Shown piece by piece: positions 8,869 through 16,436 of a stretch of DNA of 64,000 bases. The stretch is from contig ATWE01000003.1 of assembly GCA_000421085.1 (NCBI GenBank), positions 1 to 64,000 on the forward strand, read 5' to 3'. Made by a program: the position numbers and the translations under genes. Each line of letters opens with the position of its first letter. The first letter of the stretch is position 1. This stretch comes from Ensifer sp. USDA 6670. Its GTDB lineage: Bacteria; Pseudomonadota; Alphaproteobacteria; Rhizobiales; Rhizobiaceae. Under the pieces are notes generated by a model, which had not been told where the DNA came from, made no database searches, and saw nothing but the letters and a program-made list of their open reading frames with translations.

Positions 8869-9241
8869 CATCTATGCCGTTCGGGAATTCTCTCTCCAAC
8901 TTGGGGCAAATCAACAGGGACCCCATCCATCGGAAATGCCTCGTGAGTTGAACGAGCCACTGCACTTGAGTGTTCGTCTGAACGTGGCCAAAGCCAGCCG
9001 TGGTCATCCAGAGACCGCGCCAAACATGATTATCTGGTCGATATTGGCCATCTGACATTCCCCTGCCGGTCTCTAAAAGTCTCAGCGCGAAAGGTTCGCG
9101 CGGTCTGTCCAACAGCAACTTGATCAGCCCACAATCCTTCGTGTCGGCATAGCGTAGCTCGGGAGCTCGCCAGTCTCCGAGACGGCCAATCTCGATTCCT
9201 TTGTAGCCGCCAATTCGCGGTGAAATTGGGGCAGACGTCAC
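8852..9241 (-). CDS. possible hypothetical protein, perhaps a remnant
   Basis: The GTG at 9241 follows a strong AAAGGAG ribosome binding site at eight bases, and the first 70 residues (for example GCGGYK-like start region, then DCGLIKLLLDRPREPFALRL) look protein-like. The remainder is less convincing and overlaps the 8782-8868 ORF. I recognise no family. It may be a gene whose 3' part is decayed. Confidence 0.28.
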   Translation of the reverse strand: MTSAPISPRIGGYKGIEIGRLGDWRAPELRYADTKDCGLIKLLLDRPREPFALRLLETGRGMSDGQYRPDNHVWRGLWMTTAGFGHVQTNTQVQWLVQLTRHFRWMGSLLICPKLEREFPNGIDDGKNN

Positions 9242-9374
9242 GCTGCCAGCTCCTTTGCTGCGATCTCGGGCGAGCTTCAGGATAAGTCATTCTAGCTGCC
9301 GTATTGATCGCATGTTGCGCCCAGCAGTTGATCACAGTGAAGTCTACTTCAGCGGTCGCAGGCTCGCGTCGAAA

Positions 9375-9420
9375 GCATCTCGCCGTCAATTACAGGCGCG
9401 CGGCCGGTGATCGGATCGCA
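9375..9420 (-). pseudogene. 5' scrap of a second SNase-type nuclease gene
   Basis: The minus strand reads CDPITGRAPVIDGE, nearly the same as the post-signal-peptide segment DPITGRATVIDGD of the intact nuclease at 11020-11529, and the DNA is similar base by base over about 45 bp. Nothing of the catalytic core follows. This is a broken extra copy of the nuclease 5' end. Confidence 0.6.
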
Positions 9421-9620
9421 GCACGGGCAAGCCGCTCGGCGATAGCCAGAGCAAAAGGTGAAAACGTCTATCGGCTCATTTGGATAGAGGATGTCGGCCT
9501 CGTCGTTTTTCGGAGATCCGCAAGTGCCATGGGCTCGCGTTACCCGGACATCCATTTCGCGGACGCCACTCTGGGCCATGCCGGAGAAGGAAAAGGAGGA
9601 CGTCTTCGAGATAGAGGCCG

Positions 9621-9836
9621 ATGCCATTCGCCAGACTGGTCAGCAGGACACCCGGTCAGGAGATCATCCTGCGGGACGCTGTATCCGGTGCTGTGATCGT
9701 CGAGAACGGCTCATTGATTAGCCTCAACGCCGCAGTCGACGAGTACCGGAGACGGTCGGAGCAGAAGACGGCGAAGGAAGTACCTGCAGCCTCGGCCACC
9801 GTAAAAGCGACTGAGAGTGATGAAACTGAAGGATGA
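9621..9836 (+). CDS. small hypothetical protein (71 aa)
   Basis: ATG 9621 has an AGAGG element five bases upstream. The protein starts MPFARLVSRTPGQEIILRD, then has a probable beta-rich middle and a charged C-terminal tail with ESDETEG. It ends just before the oppositely oriented microprotein at 9837. No family recognised. Confidence 0.42.
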   Translation: MPFARLVSRTPGQEIILRDAVSGAVIVENGSLISLNAAVDEYRRRSEQKTAKEVPAASATVKATESDETEG

Positions 9837-9929
9837 TCAGAATACCGAGAAGGCCGCCATGAGCAGTGCGGTCCAGAGCAAGGCTGACAGTTCAGCCGCT
9901 AGCAGAAACCCAAAAGCGGTATCGCTCAT
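9837..9929 (-). CDS. 30-residue single-span membrane microprotein with strong RBS
   Basis: GGAGGATCAT immediately precedes ATG 9929, an excellent start signal. The product MSDTAFGFLLAAELSALLW continues into a second hydrophobic stretch ending in AAFSVF, so nearly the whole chain is one membrane helix with a glutamate in the middle. It resembles other orphan membrane microproteins of this arm. Function unknown. Confidence 0.6.
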   Translation of the reverse strand: MSDTAFGFLLAAELSALLWTALLMAAFSVF

Positions 9930-10038
9930 ATGATCCTCCGTGGCAACCTCCATTGCCTAAGGAAACTATAGGGGACGGCTGAAGATTCCGCCACCCTTTA
10001 AGTGTAGCGGGCGCGTTATAAGCGTTCCTCCTTCGAAA

Positions 10039-10128
10039 TCACGTAAGCAGCCGATAGATCAGAACGCCGACAGAACCCCAGAAGCCGACCATTACTAGCG
10101 TCATCGCCACAACAAAGATCTTAATCAC
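10039..10128 (-). CDS. 29-residue single-span membrane microprotein (GTG start)
   Basis: GTG 10128 lies eight bases after GGAG. The chain opens with Ile-Lys-Ile and has one long hydrophobic helix (FVVAMTLVMVGFWGSVGVLI) followed by a positive end (Tyr-Arg-Leu-Leu). By the positive-inside rule the C-terminus may face the cytoplasm. It follows the 9837-9929 microprotein on the same strand about 110 bp away. Confidence 0.5.
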   Translation of the reverse strand: MIKIFVVAMTLVMVGFWGSVGVLIYRLLT

Positions 10129-10662
10129 GGGCAAAACTCCACAATCATAACGTGAACGCAGAACGCGGCACGCAGAACCTACAGCAGCACTGAAAGCTTG
10201 GGTATCGGACTATGGTCTGTCGTTCGCAGGGCGTTTGGGAACGTTCACGATTTCGTCACCGAGCTTCCAGCAAACCCCATAAATTTTCCGAGACTGCACC
10301 GACCGCGAGCACGCGACGGACTTCCGACTGCTACCTTGTAAGCGCGCGCGTCGCGCCGCGCGCGCTTACATGCAGCTCTATGCCGGCCAAGAGGCCGGTA
10401 AGCCGGAAATGCAAGATATGAAGGTGAACCGGGGACAGGTTTTCGACATGACGAGCCTCGGCAGCTATGCGCACTCGCCGTCGCCGCTACGTCGGCGGAC
10501 GGTATCCTCGACCTGTGGCAATCGGCATTCCAATCTCGAGAGCATTTACGTTTTGGAGGGAAGTGGATCAGCCTGTGCAGAGACTGCAAAGACCGAAAGA
10601 ATAGAAATTGAAAGCCGTTTCATATTTGCATCGGCCGTTTACGGATGGGCGGCAGGATCGCA
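10129..10662. other. intergenic stretch with a perfect hairpin
   Basis: No convincing gene. The only clear structure is the perfect inverted repeat at 10337-10370. Open frames running rightward from the hairpin are serine/arginine-rich and lack ribosome binding sites. Confidence 0.4.
10337..10370. repeat. perfect 14-bp GC-rich inverted repeat (hairpin)
   Basis: TGTAAGCGCGCGCG (10337-10350) is exactly complementary to CGCGCGCGCTTACA (10357-10370) with a six-base loop TCGCGC. It has no adjacent T tract. The alternating CG core could also form Z-DNA. It may be a cruciform, a protein site, or the end of a mobile relic. Confidence 0.8.
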
Positions 10663-11007
10663 TCATTCGTCTCTTAAAGCGCGTCTTACCCCAGACAGTT
10701 TTCGCTCGGCAGTAAGCAACTTTTCTTGAAGCCAGTCCATGCGAGTACCACTCGGTCGCTCGTGCTGGAAGTAGGCGCCGAGGATCTCCATGGGGCTTAC
10801 CCCCTAGCGATTGGCAGATCTTCACGAGCATCCCCACCGACAGGCGGTTTATACCCTTGTCGTATTCCTGGATTTGCTGGAAGCTGACCCCGACTTTTTT
10901 GCCAAGACTTGCTGGCTTACGCCTAACACTTGGCGCGCGGATCGGAGCTGCGCTCCGATTTCTCGGTCAATCGACTGCATGTCGTTGACGGCTTCGTCGG
11001 TCGGCAT
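10663..11007 (-). pseudogene. XRE-family HTH regulator with two frameshifts
   Basis: From ATG 11007 the frame reads into a helix-turn-helix (IGAQLRSARQVLGVSQQ) and then goes off at about 10908. The next frame gives KKVGVSFQQIQEYDKGINRL, the usual Cro/CI recognition-helix region of rhizobial XRE proteins, and continues MLVKICQSLG. A second shift near 10800 leads to PMEILGAYFQ and a sensible end at VRRALRDE. Joining the three gives a normal regulator of about 115 residues. Two indels in so short a gene suggest real decay, although sequencing error cannot be excluded. Confidence 0.8.
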
Positions 11008-11019
11008 GAATACCTCGCG

Positions 11020-11529
11020 TTAGCAGGATGCCCCACGCTTTGCACGGGCGGCGCGGGCTTTGCAAGGCAGCTCGAAATTGCCACGCCAGATTCCGATCCT
11101 ATGAGACCGTGCGAGCCCTTGGGAATTGGCGTAGGCGCCATTGCTATACCGCGTCCAATCCACAGCATTGCCGCTCTCAACGAGCCAGCGATTGACGTCT
11201 CGGCCGTCGGCGCGGAAGCAGACACCCACGAACCGCTTATATCGATCGCGCTGAACGAACTCGCAGCGGGCAGGGCGGGACTCGGCAAGAAACCGAGCGA
11301 GTTCTTGGGCCGCCTCTCTTCCGCACCGATAGCTGCTGCCGTCGACATTCTCGCATTTCTGCCAGCTCTCCGGCGCATCGACACCGTGCAGGCGGATGCG
11401 CTCGCCTCGGATCTCGATCGTGTCGCCGTCAATCACGGTCGCGCGTCCGGTTATCGGATCGGCCGCAAACGCGGGATGCGCGAAAAGCAGAAGAGCCAAA
11501 ATGACGCCAATCGACCGATGCGAGTTCAT
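11020..11529 (-). CDS. secreted SNase-like (thermonuclease) family nuclease
   Basis: The 169-residue product has a signal peptide (about residues 1-23) and an OB-fold nuclease domain. Residues matching the staphylococcal nuclease active site are present: D34-G-D36-T, R46 and D51 with E54 in RLHGVDAPE, and R99 in DRYKR. It should cleave DNA or RNA in the periplasm or outside the cell with calcium. Three to four cysteines in the chain suggest disulfides. It lies 12 bp upstream of the XRE pseudogene on the same strand. A broken partial copy is at about 9375-9420. Confidence 0.88.
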   Translation of the reverse strand: MNSHRSIGVILALLLFAHPAFAADPITGRATVIDGDTIEIRGERIRLHGVDAPESWQKCENVDGSSYRCGREAAQELARFLAESRPARCEFVQRDRYKRFVGVCFRADGRDVNRWLVESGNAVDWTRYSNGAYANSQGLARSHRIGIWRGNFELPCKARAARAKRGASC

Positions 11530-11618
11530 CTAATTCCCAAAGTTTGAAGCCGTGGAACAGACGCCAACGTTTGGAGTTTTGTTGGAACACGTCCGTGTGA
11601 AGGAGGAAGGTTTGTGCC

Positions 11619-11837
11619 ATGTCGCGCGCAACTTCATTTGTCCAAGTCGTAGCTCCGGATGAGCACATTCTAACGGTCCAGGAGGCACTAGAGCCCTTGT
11701 ACATGAAACTCGAGCAGGAGGCAGAGGCCAAGCTGCTGGACGCGGCGGTGTCTGCAGGCTGGTCAGCCGAAGAAGCACTCGAAGCAATCGACGAATTAAA
11801 ACGCCATGAGCTTGAGTCAATAGCCACCCAACACTAG
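11619..11837 (+). CDS. small acidic helical hypothetical protein (72 aa)
   Basis: GTGAAGGAGGAAGG about ten bases upstream of ATG 11619 is a good ribosome binding site. The product is acidic and helix-rich (YMKLEQEAEAKLLDAAVSAG, then WSAEEALEAIDEL). It is probably soluble and cytoplasmic. It is divergent from the nuclease gene, with about 90 bp between the starts. No function can be inferred. Confidence 0.62.
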   Translation: MSRATSFVQVVAPDEHILTVQEALEPLYMKLEQEAEAKLLDAAVSAGWSAEEALEAIDELKRHELESIATQH

Positions 11838-11940
11838 AAGTTTCCCCTGAACAACGCAAAGCAGTGATGGCTACGTCGCGATGCTTGCGTGCACGTTCTA
11901 ATTCCAGGTCAATGCCGCGGCTGTCATGGCGCGGCGGCTG

Positions 11941-12130
11941 ATGGTCAGAGCAGAACCAGTTTGGTTCCGCCCGGCCGAGGCCAAGCCGAAGCTGCCCATC
12001 TGGTGCAGCCCGGCTCGGCTTCTGAGTGAGGGGTCGTGCCCTGTTCGTCACTCATCCGGATCGGCTCCTCGTCCCTCACAGCTATGCGCCTCGTCTGGGC
12101 ATCAAGGTTGTTGCGCCCTCGCTCTACACC
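11941..12130 (+). repeat. copy 1 of a diverged ~200-bp direct repeat
   Basis: This block matches 13806-14035 in the same orientation. The identical core AAGCCGAAGCTGCCCATCTG extends to 31 bp (11983-12013). Further similar blocks surround CATCCGGATCGGCT and ACAGCTATG. Copy 2 has about 40 extra bases in the middle. The nature of the repeat is unknown; it may be a rhizobial intergenic mosaic element or debris of a duplicated gene. Confidence 0.7.
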
Positions 12131-12880
12131 GAACTTCTCCTCGAACGCCTTTTCCAATTCTGATGGCATGAGGCGCAATTTGCTTCAGCGGCAGGAAATG
12201 ATCTCGCGCCAGCAGGGGCGGCCGAGATTATCCGCGCCACTTCCTTGCGCGCGACTTCTCCTTTTGCCGATCGCGGTCGCAGGCGGCCCGTCGCAGTACA
12301 AGTTGAATCGTGTAGAGCGTCTGGGTAACGAATGGCGTGATCGCTGGGCATCGCAGCACCGTCTCGATCTCGAACAGCGCGAAGGCCCGAAGGATCGGCA
12401 ACTTTCTGGCGAGTTACTGGACGCCCGCATCTCGACGGGACGGCGATACTGGTAACTGGTCGAGGTTGGCGACGGGCGCAGACCAACGTCAACGGCAAGC
12501 AAGGTTTCGATCTTGTCCGAGAAAAACGAGGATGCCTGGGCGGAAGCGTCCCGAAAGGGCCTTTGTGCGCTGCCAAAATGTCGATCCTGTCCATGCGGAA
12601 GACAGGATCGACATGTCGCGGAGGAATCGGCGCTCGAATCTTGCCGACGGCGGTTAACTCGCAGTGTTCTGATTGGTTCCCCAAAACCCAAGGTACTGTA
12701 AGTCGATGAGAAAGCGGCAGCACCCTGGAGCTAGAAAGGGCGCCGCCTGAAAAGTTCTGGAGAACGTCACGCTGATCTTCCATCAGCAGCCGCCTTAGTT
12801 AGCGGTGCCCTCTAATCGCTCGCGTAGCGGATGGTTCCAAAGAAAACTATGCCGGCTGGCGCTTTCGAGGGGGCCGCATC
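12131..12880. other. long stretch with no recognisable gene
   Basis: Open frames exist on both strands but are serine/arginine/proline-rich, lack ribosome binding sites and show no family similarity that I recognise. Probably degraded sequence. Confidence 0.35.
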
Positions 12881-12961
12881 TCAAAATGCGATCCATGCAA
12901 GGGCGAACAGTGCAATGACAACAAGAAGAACTTGGATACCAGCGAGACTGAGCGAGTGCAT
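12881..12961 (-). CDS. 26-residue single-span membrane microprotein
   Basis: ATG 12961 follows GAGAAG. The product MHSLSLAGIQVLLVVIALFA continues as one helix and ends LAWIAF, so essentially the whole chain is a membrane span. It belongs to the same class of tiny membrane ORFs as those at 348, 9837 and 10039. Function unknown. Confidence 0.45.
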   Translation of the reverse strand: MHSLSLAGIQVLLVVIALFALAWIAF

Positions 12962-13074
12962 TTCATTCTTCTCATTGCCGACTCTGTCGTCTCCTCGGCA
13001 GGTCAACACGCCATCAGGAGCGAAGTTCCCGCCCTTGCCGACATCTGAAGTGCCCCTATCCTTCCTGAAAAGAC

Positions 13075-13260
13075 ATGGAGGAACGCAAGGCAGATAGTTT
13101 GAAGAGGAAAGGTCGTGACCGCGAGCTCGTTTCAGAACAAGCATATGAGGTCGCATACCGCATGAAGACGGCGAAGGTGACGCGGCAGAAAGCGCTATCG
13201 GCGATCCGAAAATCCGGGCCGCGCCGTGAAAACGCGATGGCCGATCTCGCCAAGATATAG
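13075..13260 (+). CDS. DUF3606-like small protein (61 aa)
   Basis: The protein has a basic N-terminus (KADSLKRKGRDRELV) followed by SEQAYEVAYRMKTAKVTRQK and AIRKSGPRRENAMADLAK. This layout matches rhizobial DUF3606-type proteins, in which a YEV motif is followed by a helical pair with a conserved KxGP-like turn. Such proteins are abundant on rhizobial replicons and have no assigned function. The start is uncertain because the Shine-Dalgarno is weak. Confidence 0.58.
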   Translation: MEERKADSLKRKGRDRELVSEQAYEVAYRMKTAKVTRQKALSAIRKSGPRRENAMADLAKI

Positions 13261-13346
13261 GGTGCAACCGGGCTCACCGACGGGCTCACTCCGCTTCGCC
13301 GAACTCGGAGCGCTTTAGAGTTCATGGGAGCGCTGTCTAACTATAA

Positions 13347-13583
13347 CTAGATGCCGGCGCCCTGGACAACGTTAGGGAACCACCACATGCCCTCGGCGCC
13401 ACGCCAGCCGAGGTGCGGAATATCGCACTTGCGGTCGAAGCGGCCTACCGGTGCTTTCCTCATGCAGCCCGCCGCAGTCCGGAACTTTTGACCGGCGACC
13501 TGGATCGAACGTTCTCCTGGATAGGTGATGAAGCATGATAGGTAGGCCAGCGCCGTTAAGGCGCACAGGGTTTTCTTCGGCAT
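13347..13583 (-). CDS. small secreted hypothetical protein (78 aa)
   Basis: GAGGGGGAACC precedes ATG 13583. The N-terminus MPKKTLCALTALAYLSCFIT looks like a signal peptide. The mature part has two cysteines (GCMRKAP and RKCDIP) and several tryptophans near the end (GWRGAEGMWWFPN), suggesting a small periplasmic domain with one disulfide. Family not recognised. Confidence 0.58.
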   Translation of the reverse strand: MPKKTLCALTALAYLSCFITYPGERSIQVAGQKFRTAAGCMRKAPVGRFDRKCDIPHLGWRGAEGMWWFPNVVQGAGI

Positions 13584-13805
13584 ACTGGTTCCCCCTCAAA
13601 TTTCCGCAGGCTGATTTTACGTGAGTTGGGGAGGGTTGGCGCTTAGTCTATCCGGGCTAGCTCGCCCGGACGACCCAGTGCAGCAGCGCCCGGGTGCAAT
13701 CCGGCGCTGCCTTTTTCTGCCATGATGCCGTCCTCATAGGCCTCGCCTATGTCGGGATCCCGGTCAACGTCGGGCTGTGCCTCATGACGCGGTTTCAGCT
13801 CCAGC

Positions 13806-14035
13806 TGATACTCAGAGCAGAGCCAGTTCGACTGCGCTCGGCCGACGGCTAAGCCGAAGCTGCCCATCTGGTGCAGCCCGGGTGTTCGCAGTAGTGGACA
13901 TAGCGCCGGGCCTCGTGTGCGGCTTAGCGCCCTGTTCGTCACCCATCCGGATCGGCTTTTCGTCCTTTACAGCTATGGCGGCTCGTTTGGGCTTCAAGGT
14001 TCTCGCGCCATCGCTCTGCACTGGGCTGCTGCCAT
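13806..14035 (+). repeat. copy 2 of the diverged ~200-bp direct repeat
   Basis: Partner of the block at 11941-12130. The 31-bp identical core is at 13851-13881. It lies immediately left of the DNA ligase remnant. Confidence 0.7.
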
Positions 14036-14055
14036 CGGCGATTAAACCGGGTACT

Positions 14056-14202
14056 ATCATTTTTACGTTCGATTTCCTCTACCTCGATGACGCGACCTGC
14101 GGTCGGCTGCCCTCGAGCGAGCGCCGTCGGATGCTGCAAGCTGCGCGCAGGGGATCGAGGCATCATCGCCAAACACCGGGAGGAGCCCACGCGGAGTGCT
14201 GA
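14056..14202 (+). pseudogene. ATP-dependent DNA ligase remnant with internal deletion
   Basis: The + strand reads FTFDFLYLDDATCGRLPSSE and RRRML, matching the segment of ATP ligases that in the intact LigD (6130-8040) reads FQAFDLLHLDGYDLRRVPL and IERKRVL. A short distance on, in a shifted frame, comes RGIIAKHREEPTRSA, corresponding to ligase motif IV (EGIVSKRKDAPYRSG in the intact gene). The roughly 25 residues that should separate the two are missing. No N-terminal adenylation motif remains. This is a relic of a second ligase gene. Confidence 0.65.
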
Positions 14203-14246
14203 TTCATGTCGCTAACCTCGCGCCGGCGTGGGGCACCATGCGGAAT

Positions 14247-14414
14247 TCACGCGCTACCCTCTGTGTCGCTGCCTTCGTCCAACTGACGGAATGGAATAAA
14301 GCCGTACTGCTCCAGCCACTCACGAAGGATGAGGCGGATCATCTCGTCTCGAGTCATCTGGAGTTCTTCGCAGGCCAGAGCGAGCGCCAATTCAATGTCA
14401 TCGTCGAAGATCAT
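14247..14414 (-). CDS. small acidic protein, possible ribbon-helix-helix type (55 aa)
   Basis: ATG 14414 has GAGG eight bases upstream. The chain MIFDDDIELALALACEELQM is followed by TRDEMIRLILREWLEQYGFI and an acidic tail. A short beta-like start, an amphipathic helix and a second helix with DEMIRLILREW resemble small ribbon-helix-helix regulators, although few basic residues are present. An upstream extension in frame is less protein-like. Confidence 0.52.
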   Translation of the reverse strand: MIFDDDIELALALACEELQMTRDEMIRLILREWLEQYGFIPFRQLDEGSDTEGSA

Positions 14415-14479
14415 TGCTGCGCCTCGCACTACAACGATGAGATTGAAGAGTCTCACAACACAGGTCGCAGTCAAGGAGT

Positions 14480-14542
14480 ATGGAGCGCGCTCAAACGGAT
14501 AAGGCCAAATGGGCTAAGACCATTAGCCCTTTTTCGGGCTAA
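14480..14542 (+). CDS. possible 20-residue leader peptide
   Basis: AAGGAG at 14473-14478 sits two bases before ATG 14480. The 20-codon ORF (MERAQTDKAKWAKTISPFSG) runs through the hairpin array at 14511-14547, and its TAA lies inside the third hairpin segment. The arrangement resembles a leader peptide controlling alternative RNA structures. The ribosome binding site is unusually close to the start, and no regulated gene follows immediately. Confidence 0.28.
   Translation: MERAQTDKAKWAKTISPFSG
14511..14534 (+). terminator. intrinsic terminator-like hairpin with a competing partner
   Basis: GGGCTAA (14511-14517), loop GACCA, TTAGCCC (14523-14529), then TTTTT (14530-14534) is a perfect seven-base stem followed by a T tract. 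The same TTAGCCC can instead pair with a second GGGCTAA at 14536-14542, so two mutually exclusive hairpins are possible. It would end + strand transcripts. Confidence 0.6.
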
Positions 14543-14550
14543 AGCCCTAA

Positions 14551-14978
14551 GGGAGCTTCGTTCCGCGTGCTGCCAAAGAGTTCGTGAACATTCGTATGAA
14601 CTGCGTTGGCTAACCACCCCGGCAGCAATTGACTTTCGCTGCCACCCCGAGGACCCAAAACTATTTCCCTTTCGGAGCGATAACGTCCAACCACTTCCAA
14701 CCTCATATTTGTCGCCGCGCTGCTTGATGCGCGAGTAGCGCTTCAGCGCGACTACGAGTAAGGCCAGCAGGTTTCAATCGGACAATGATTTCAATCGGGC
14801 GCCTTTTGGTCGGCGATTCGATGAGCCTTTTGACCGGTCTCATTGTCCGACAAGCCTTCGTGCAAGGCATCCACGATCCGCTTTTGCAAGCACGCGAAGG
14901 CAAATTGCGCCATCGGGCAACCAGTTGACGGCAGAGGCGTTCTCGTCCTGTGCAGGTCAACGATCAGGAGACATTCAA
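14551..14978. other. intergenic stretch, no gene seen
   Basis: Nothing supportable on either strand. The ribosome binding site for the next gene (CAGGAGACATT) is at its right edge. Confidence 0.4.
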
Positions 14979-15287
14979 ATGGCCGACGACAGCAGCACTA
15001 CGATACGAGCCACTTTCAAAACTCGAGAAGCAGCCGATCTCGCCGTCGAACATTTGGTTCAACAGCACGGCATATCGAGGCCCGACATCTTCATTCAGTC
15101 GGCGACAGACCGCAACACGGCCGGTTCGGAGCCGTCGGGTGGCGACGCGTCTCATGAACAGGGCGTTCGTCGCGATGCACCGCTCGAAGGCGAGATCGAG
15201 GTCTCGGCGGATATTGCGTCCAGTCAGATTGCCGCCGTTCGACGCAGTCTCGGCGATTCCGGCGCGATCCGGGTCTTTAGCCGCTAG
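14979..15287 (+). CDS. general-stress-protein-like (YflT/17M-type) small protein
   Basis: AGGAG at 14966-14970 supports ATG 14979; an upstream in-frame start is less likely. The 102-residue protein starts with an ATFKTREAADLAVEHL segment and ends with a beta strand-helix-strand (QIAAVRRSLGDSGAIRVFSR), with a polar, probably flexible linker between. This matches the alpha/beta fold of YflT/GSP17M-like proteins, which bring two strands around helices that sense stress by an unknown mechanism. The assignment rests on pattern only. Confidence 0.6.
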   Translation: MADDSSTTIRATFKTREAADLAVEHLVQQHGISRPDIFIQSATDRNTAGSEPSGGDASHEQGVRRDAPLEGEIEVSADIASSQIAAVRRSLGDSGAIRVFSR

Positions 15288-15547
15288 GCAGCCGCCAAGC
15301 CGGAGGAACTCCAGCTTCGCTTCTCGTGGATCGACGAAGGAGACGGCGGTCTTGACGCCAAGCCGCCGCTTTCTCCACGGGCGCAGCCGGAGCTCCCATT
15401 CAATGCCGCCGACGTGGACTGCGTGAAGCCAAACCCCGATCCGAAGCGGTTTACTTGTTCAACATGCCAAGGCCCGTTGCGAAAGCTTTGCGTGGCAGCA
15501 CTATTGCGATGGTCGAACGGGAGGTGGCCTTCCCGCGTTCTGGAACT

Positions 15548-16432
15548 ATGGACGAAGAGCCGAAAAACAACGCACCCGCCGCGCAACGCGTTGGCGCAAC
15601 GACCGAATTGCCGCACGACAGGGTGACGATGGCCCGGTTTCGGGAAGCGTTCCCTCGCGCTCGCTGGAGCGACCGTCTGAATGCCTGGTTCGTACCCGGC
15701 CGCACAGCTCAAAAACGCATTAGCCGCTGGCTGGCCGAAATGGAAGCGGAAGCCGACGCCTTTGCCGACGAGAAGGGCAGGGACGCCTTTGCATTCGATC
15801 CGATCGTAAGCCGCTATCTCAAAGCAGCACCTGCGTCGTTCGAAATCCGTACACCCTATTCACGCACCGTCGTCAACGAGATCCGGGAAATCCCCTATGC
15901 GCGCTGGGACGCCGATCGCCGGCTCTGGAGCGTGCCTTACCGATCGTTCGACGAGCTCCGCCGTAGGTGGCCAACCATCGAGGCGGCCGCTGAGCGCAGT
16001 GAACCGGAGGCGAGAAAGGCGCGGCGTGAGGCAATAAGGGGAACCGAGGAAGACGAGGTGCTCAAGGCAAGGACGAGAGAACGCCGGTGCAAGCGATATC
16101 CGGTTCCCCCCGACGATCGCCCCCCGCTCGGGCACGCGATCGGTACGCATGTCGGGGTTGTCTTCTTCATTGGCATCGATGGCGAGCTGGTGGACCCAGC
16201 AACGATGAGCGCGTTCTACTTCCCCATGAAAGAGGGAAGGCAATATGTCTGGGGGTCATGGCGACCGGGAGTGCTTGAGGAATTGGTAACAACCTGGCCG
16301 GCACGAACGCCACCGGGAGAAGACGAACTCGACCGGGGCTGGTGGATGCCGACGCTGGAGGAGCTGCGAAAAGCGCGACGTGACGCCAAATCCAGGCGGC
16401 GCGCCAGGCAGCGCCGGGAAGGGGAGGGTTAA
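15548..16432 (+). CDS. orphan protein with two HARP-like modules
   Basis: The 294-residue protein carries two copies of a short module with conserved aromatic positions. The first, at about residues 23-51, contains FREAFPRARWSDRLNAWFVP. The second, at about 97-147, contains FEIRTPYSRTVVNEIREIPY then ARWDADRRLWSVPYRSFDEL. The spacing and W/F pattern resemble the HARP domain of SMARCAL1-type helicases, which binds DNA junctions, but no helicase is attached. A third region (LGHAIGTHVGVVFFIGIDGE) and a very basic tail (KSRRRARQRR) follow. Starts further upstream, including a TTG at 15455, are possible. It is five bases from the next gene and probably co-transcribed with it. Confidence 0.62.
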   Translation: MDEEPKNNAPAAQRVGATTELPHDRVTMARFREAFPRARWSDRLNAWFVPGRTAQKRISRWLAEMEAEADAFADEKGRDAFAFDPIVSRYLKAAPASFEIRTPYSRTVVNEIREIPYARWDADRRLWSVPYRSFDELRRRWPTIEAAAERSEPEARKARREAIRGTEEDEVLKARTRERRCKRYPVPPDDRPPLGHAIGTHVGVVFFIGIDGELVDPATMSAFYFPMKEGRQYVWGSWRPGVLEELVTTWPARTPPGEDELDRGWWMPTLEELRKARRDAKSRRRARQRREGEG

Positions 16433-16436
16433 TCCG

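Noticed and set aside
9304..9696. Plus-strand frame of 130 residues
   Set aside because: It is antisense to the nuclease scrap and has no start signal; composition looks random.
10370..10729. Frame of 119 residues starting at the hairpin
   Set aside because: Overlaps the XRE remnant on the other strand and shows no domain or ribosome binding site.
15288..15547. Protein-like frame (LQLRFSWIDEGDGGLDAK) after the stress-protein stop
   Set aside because: It has no own start codon with a ribosome binding site and no recognised family; it may be a remnant but cannot be supported.
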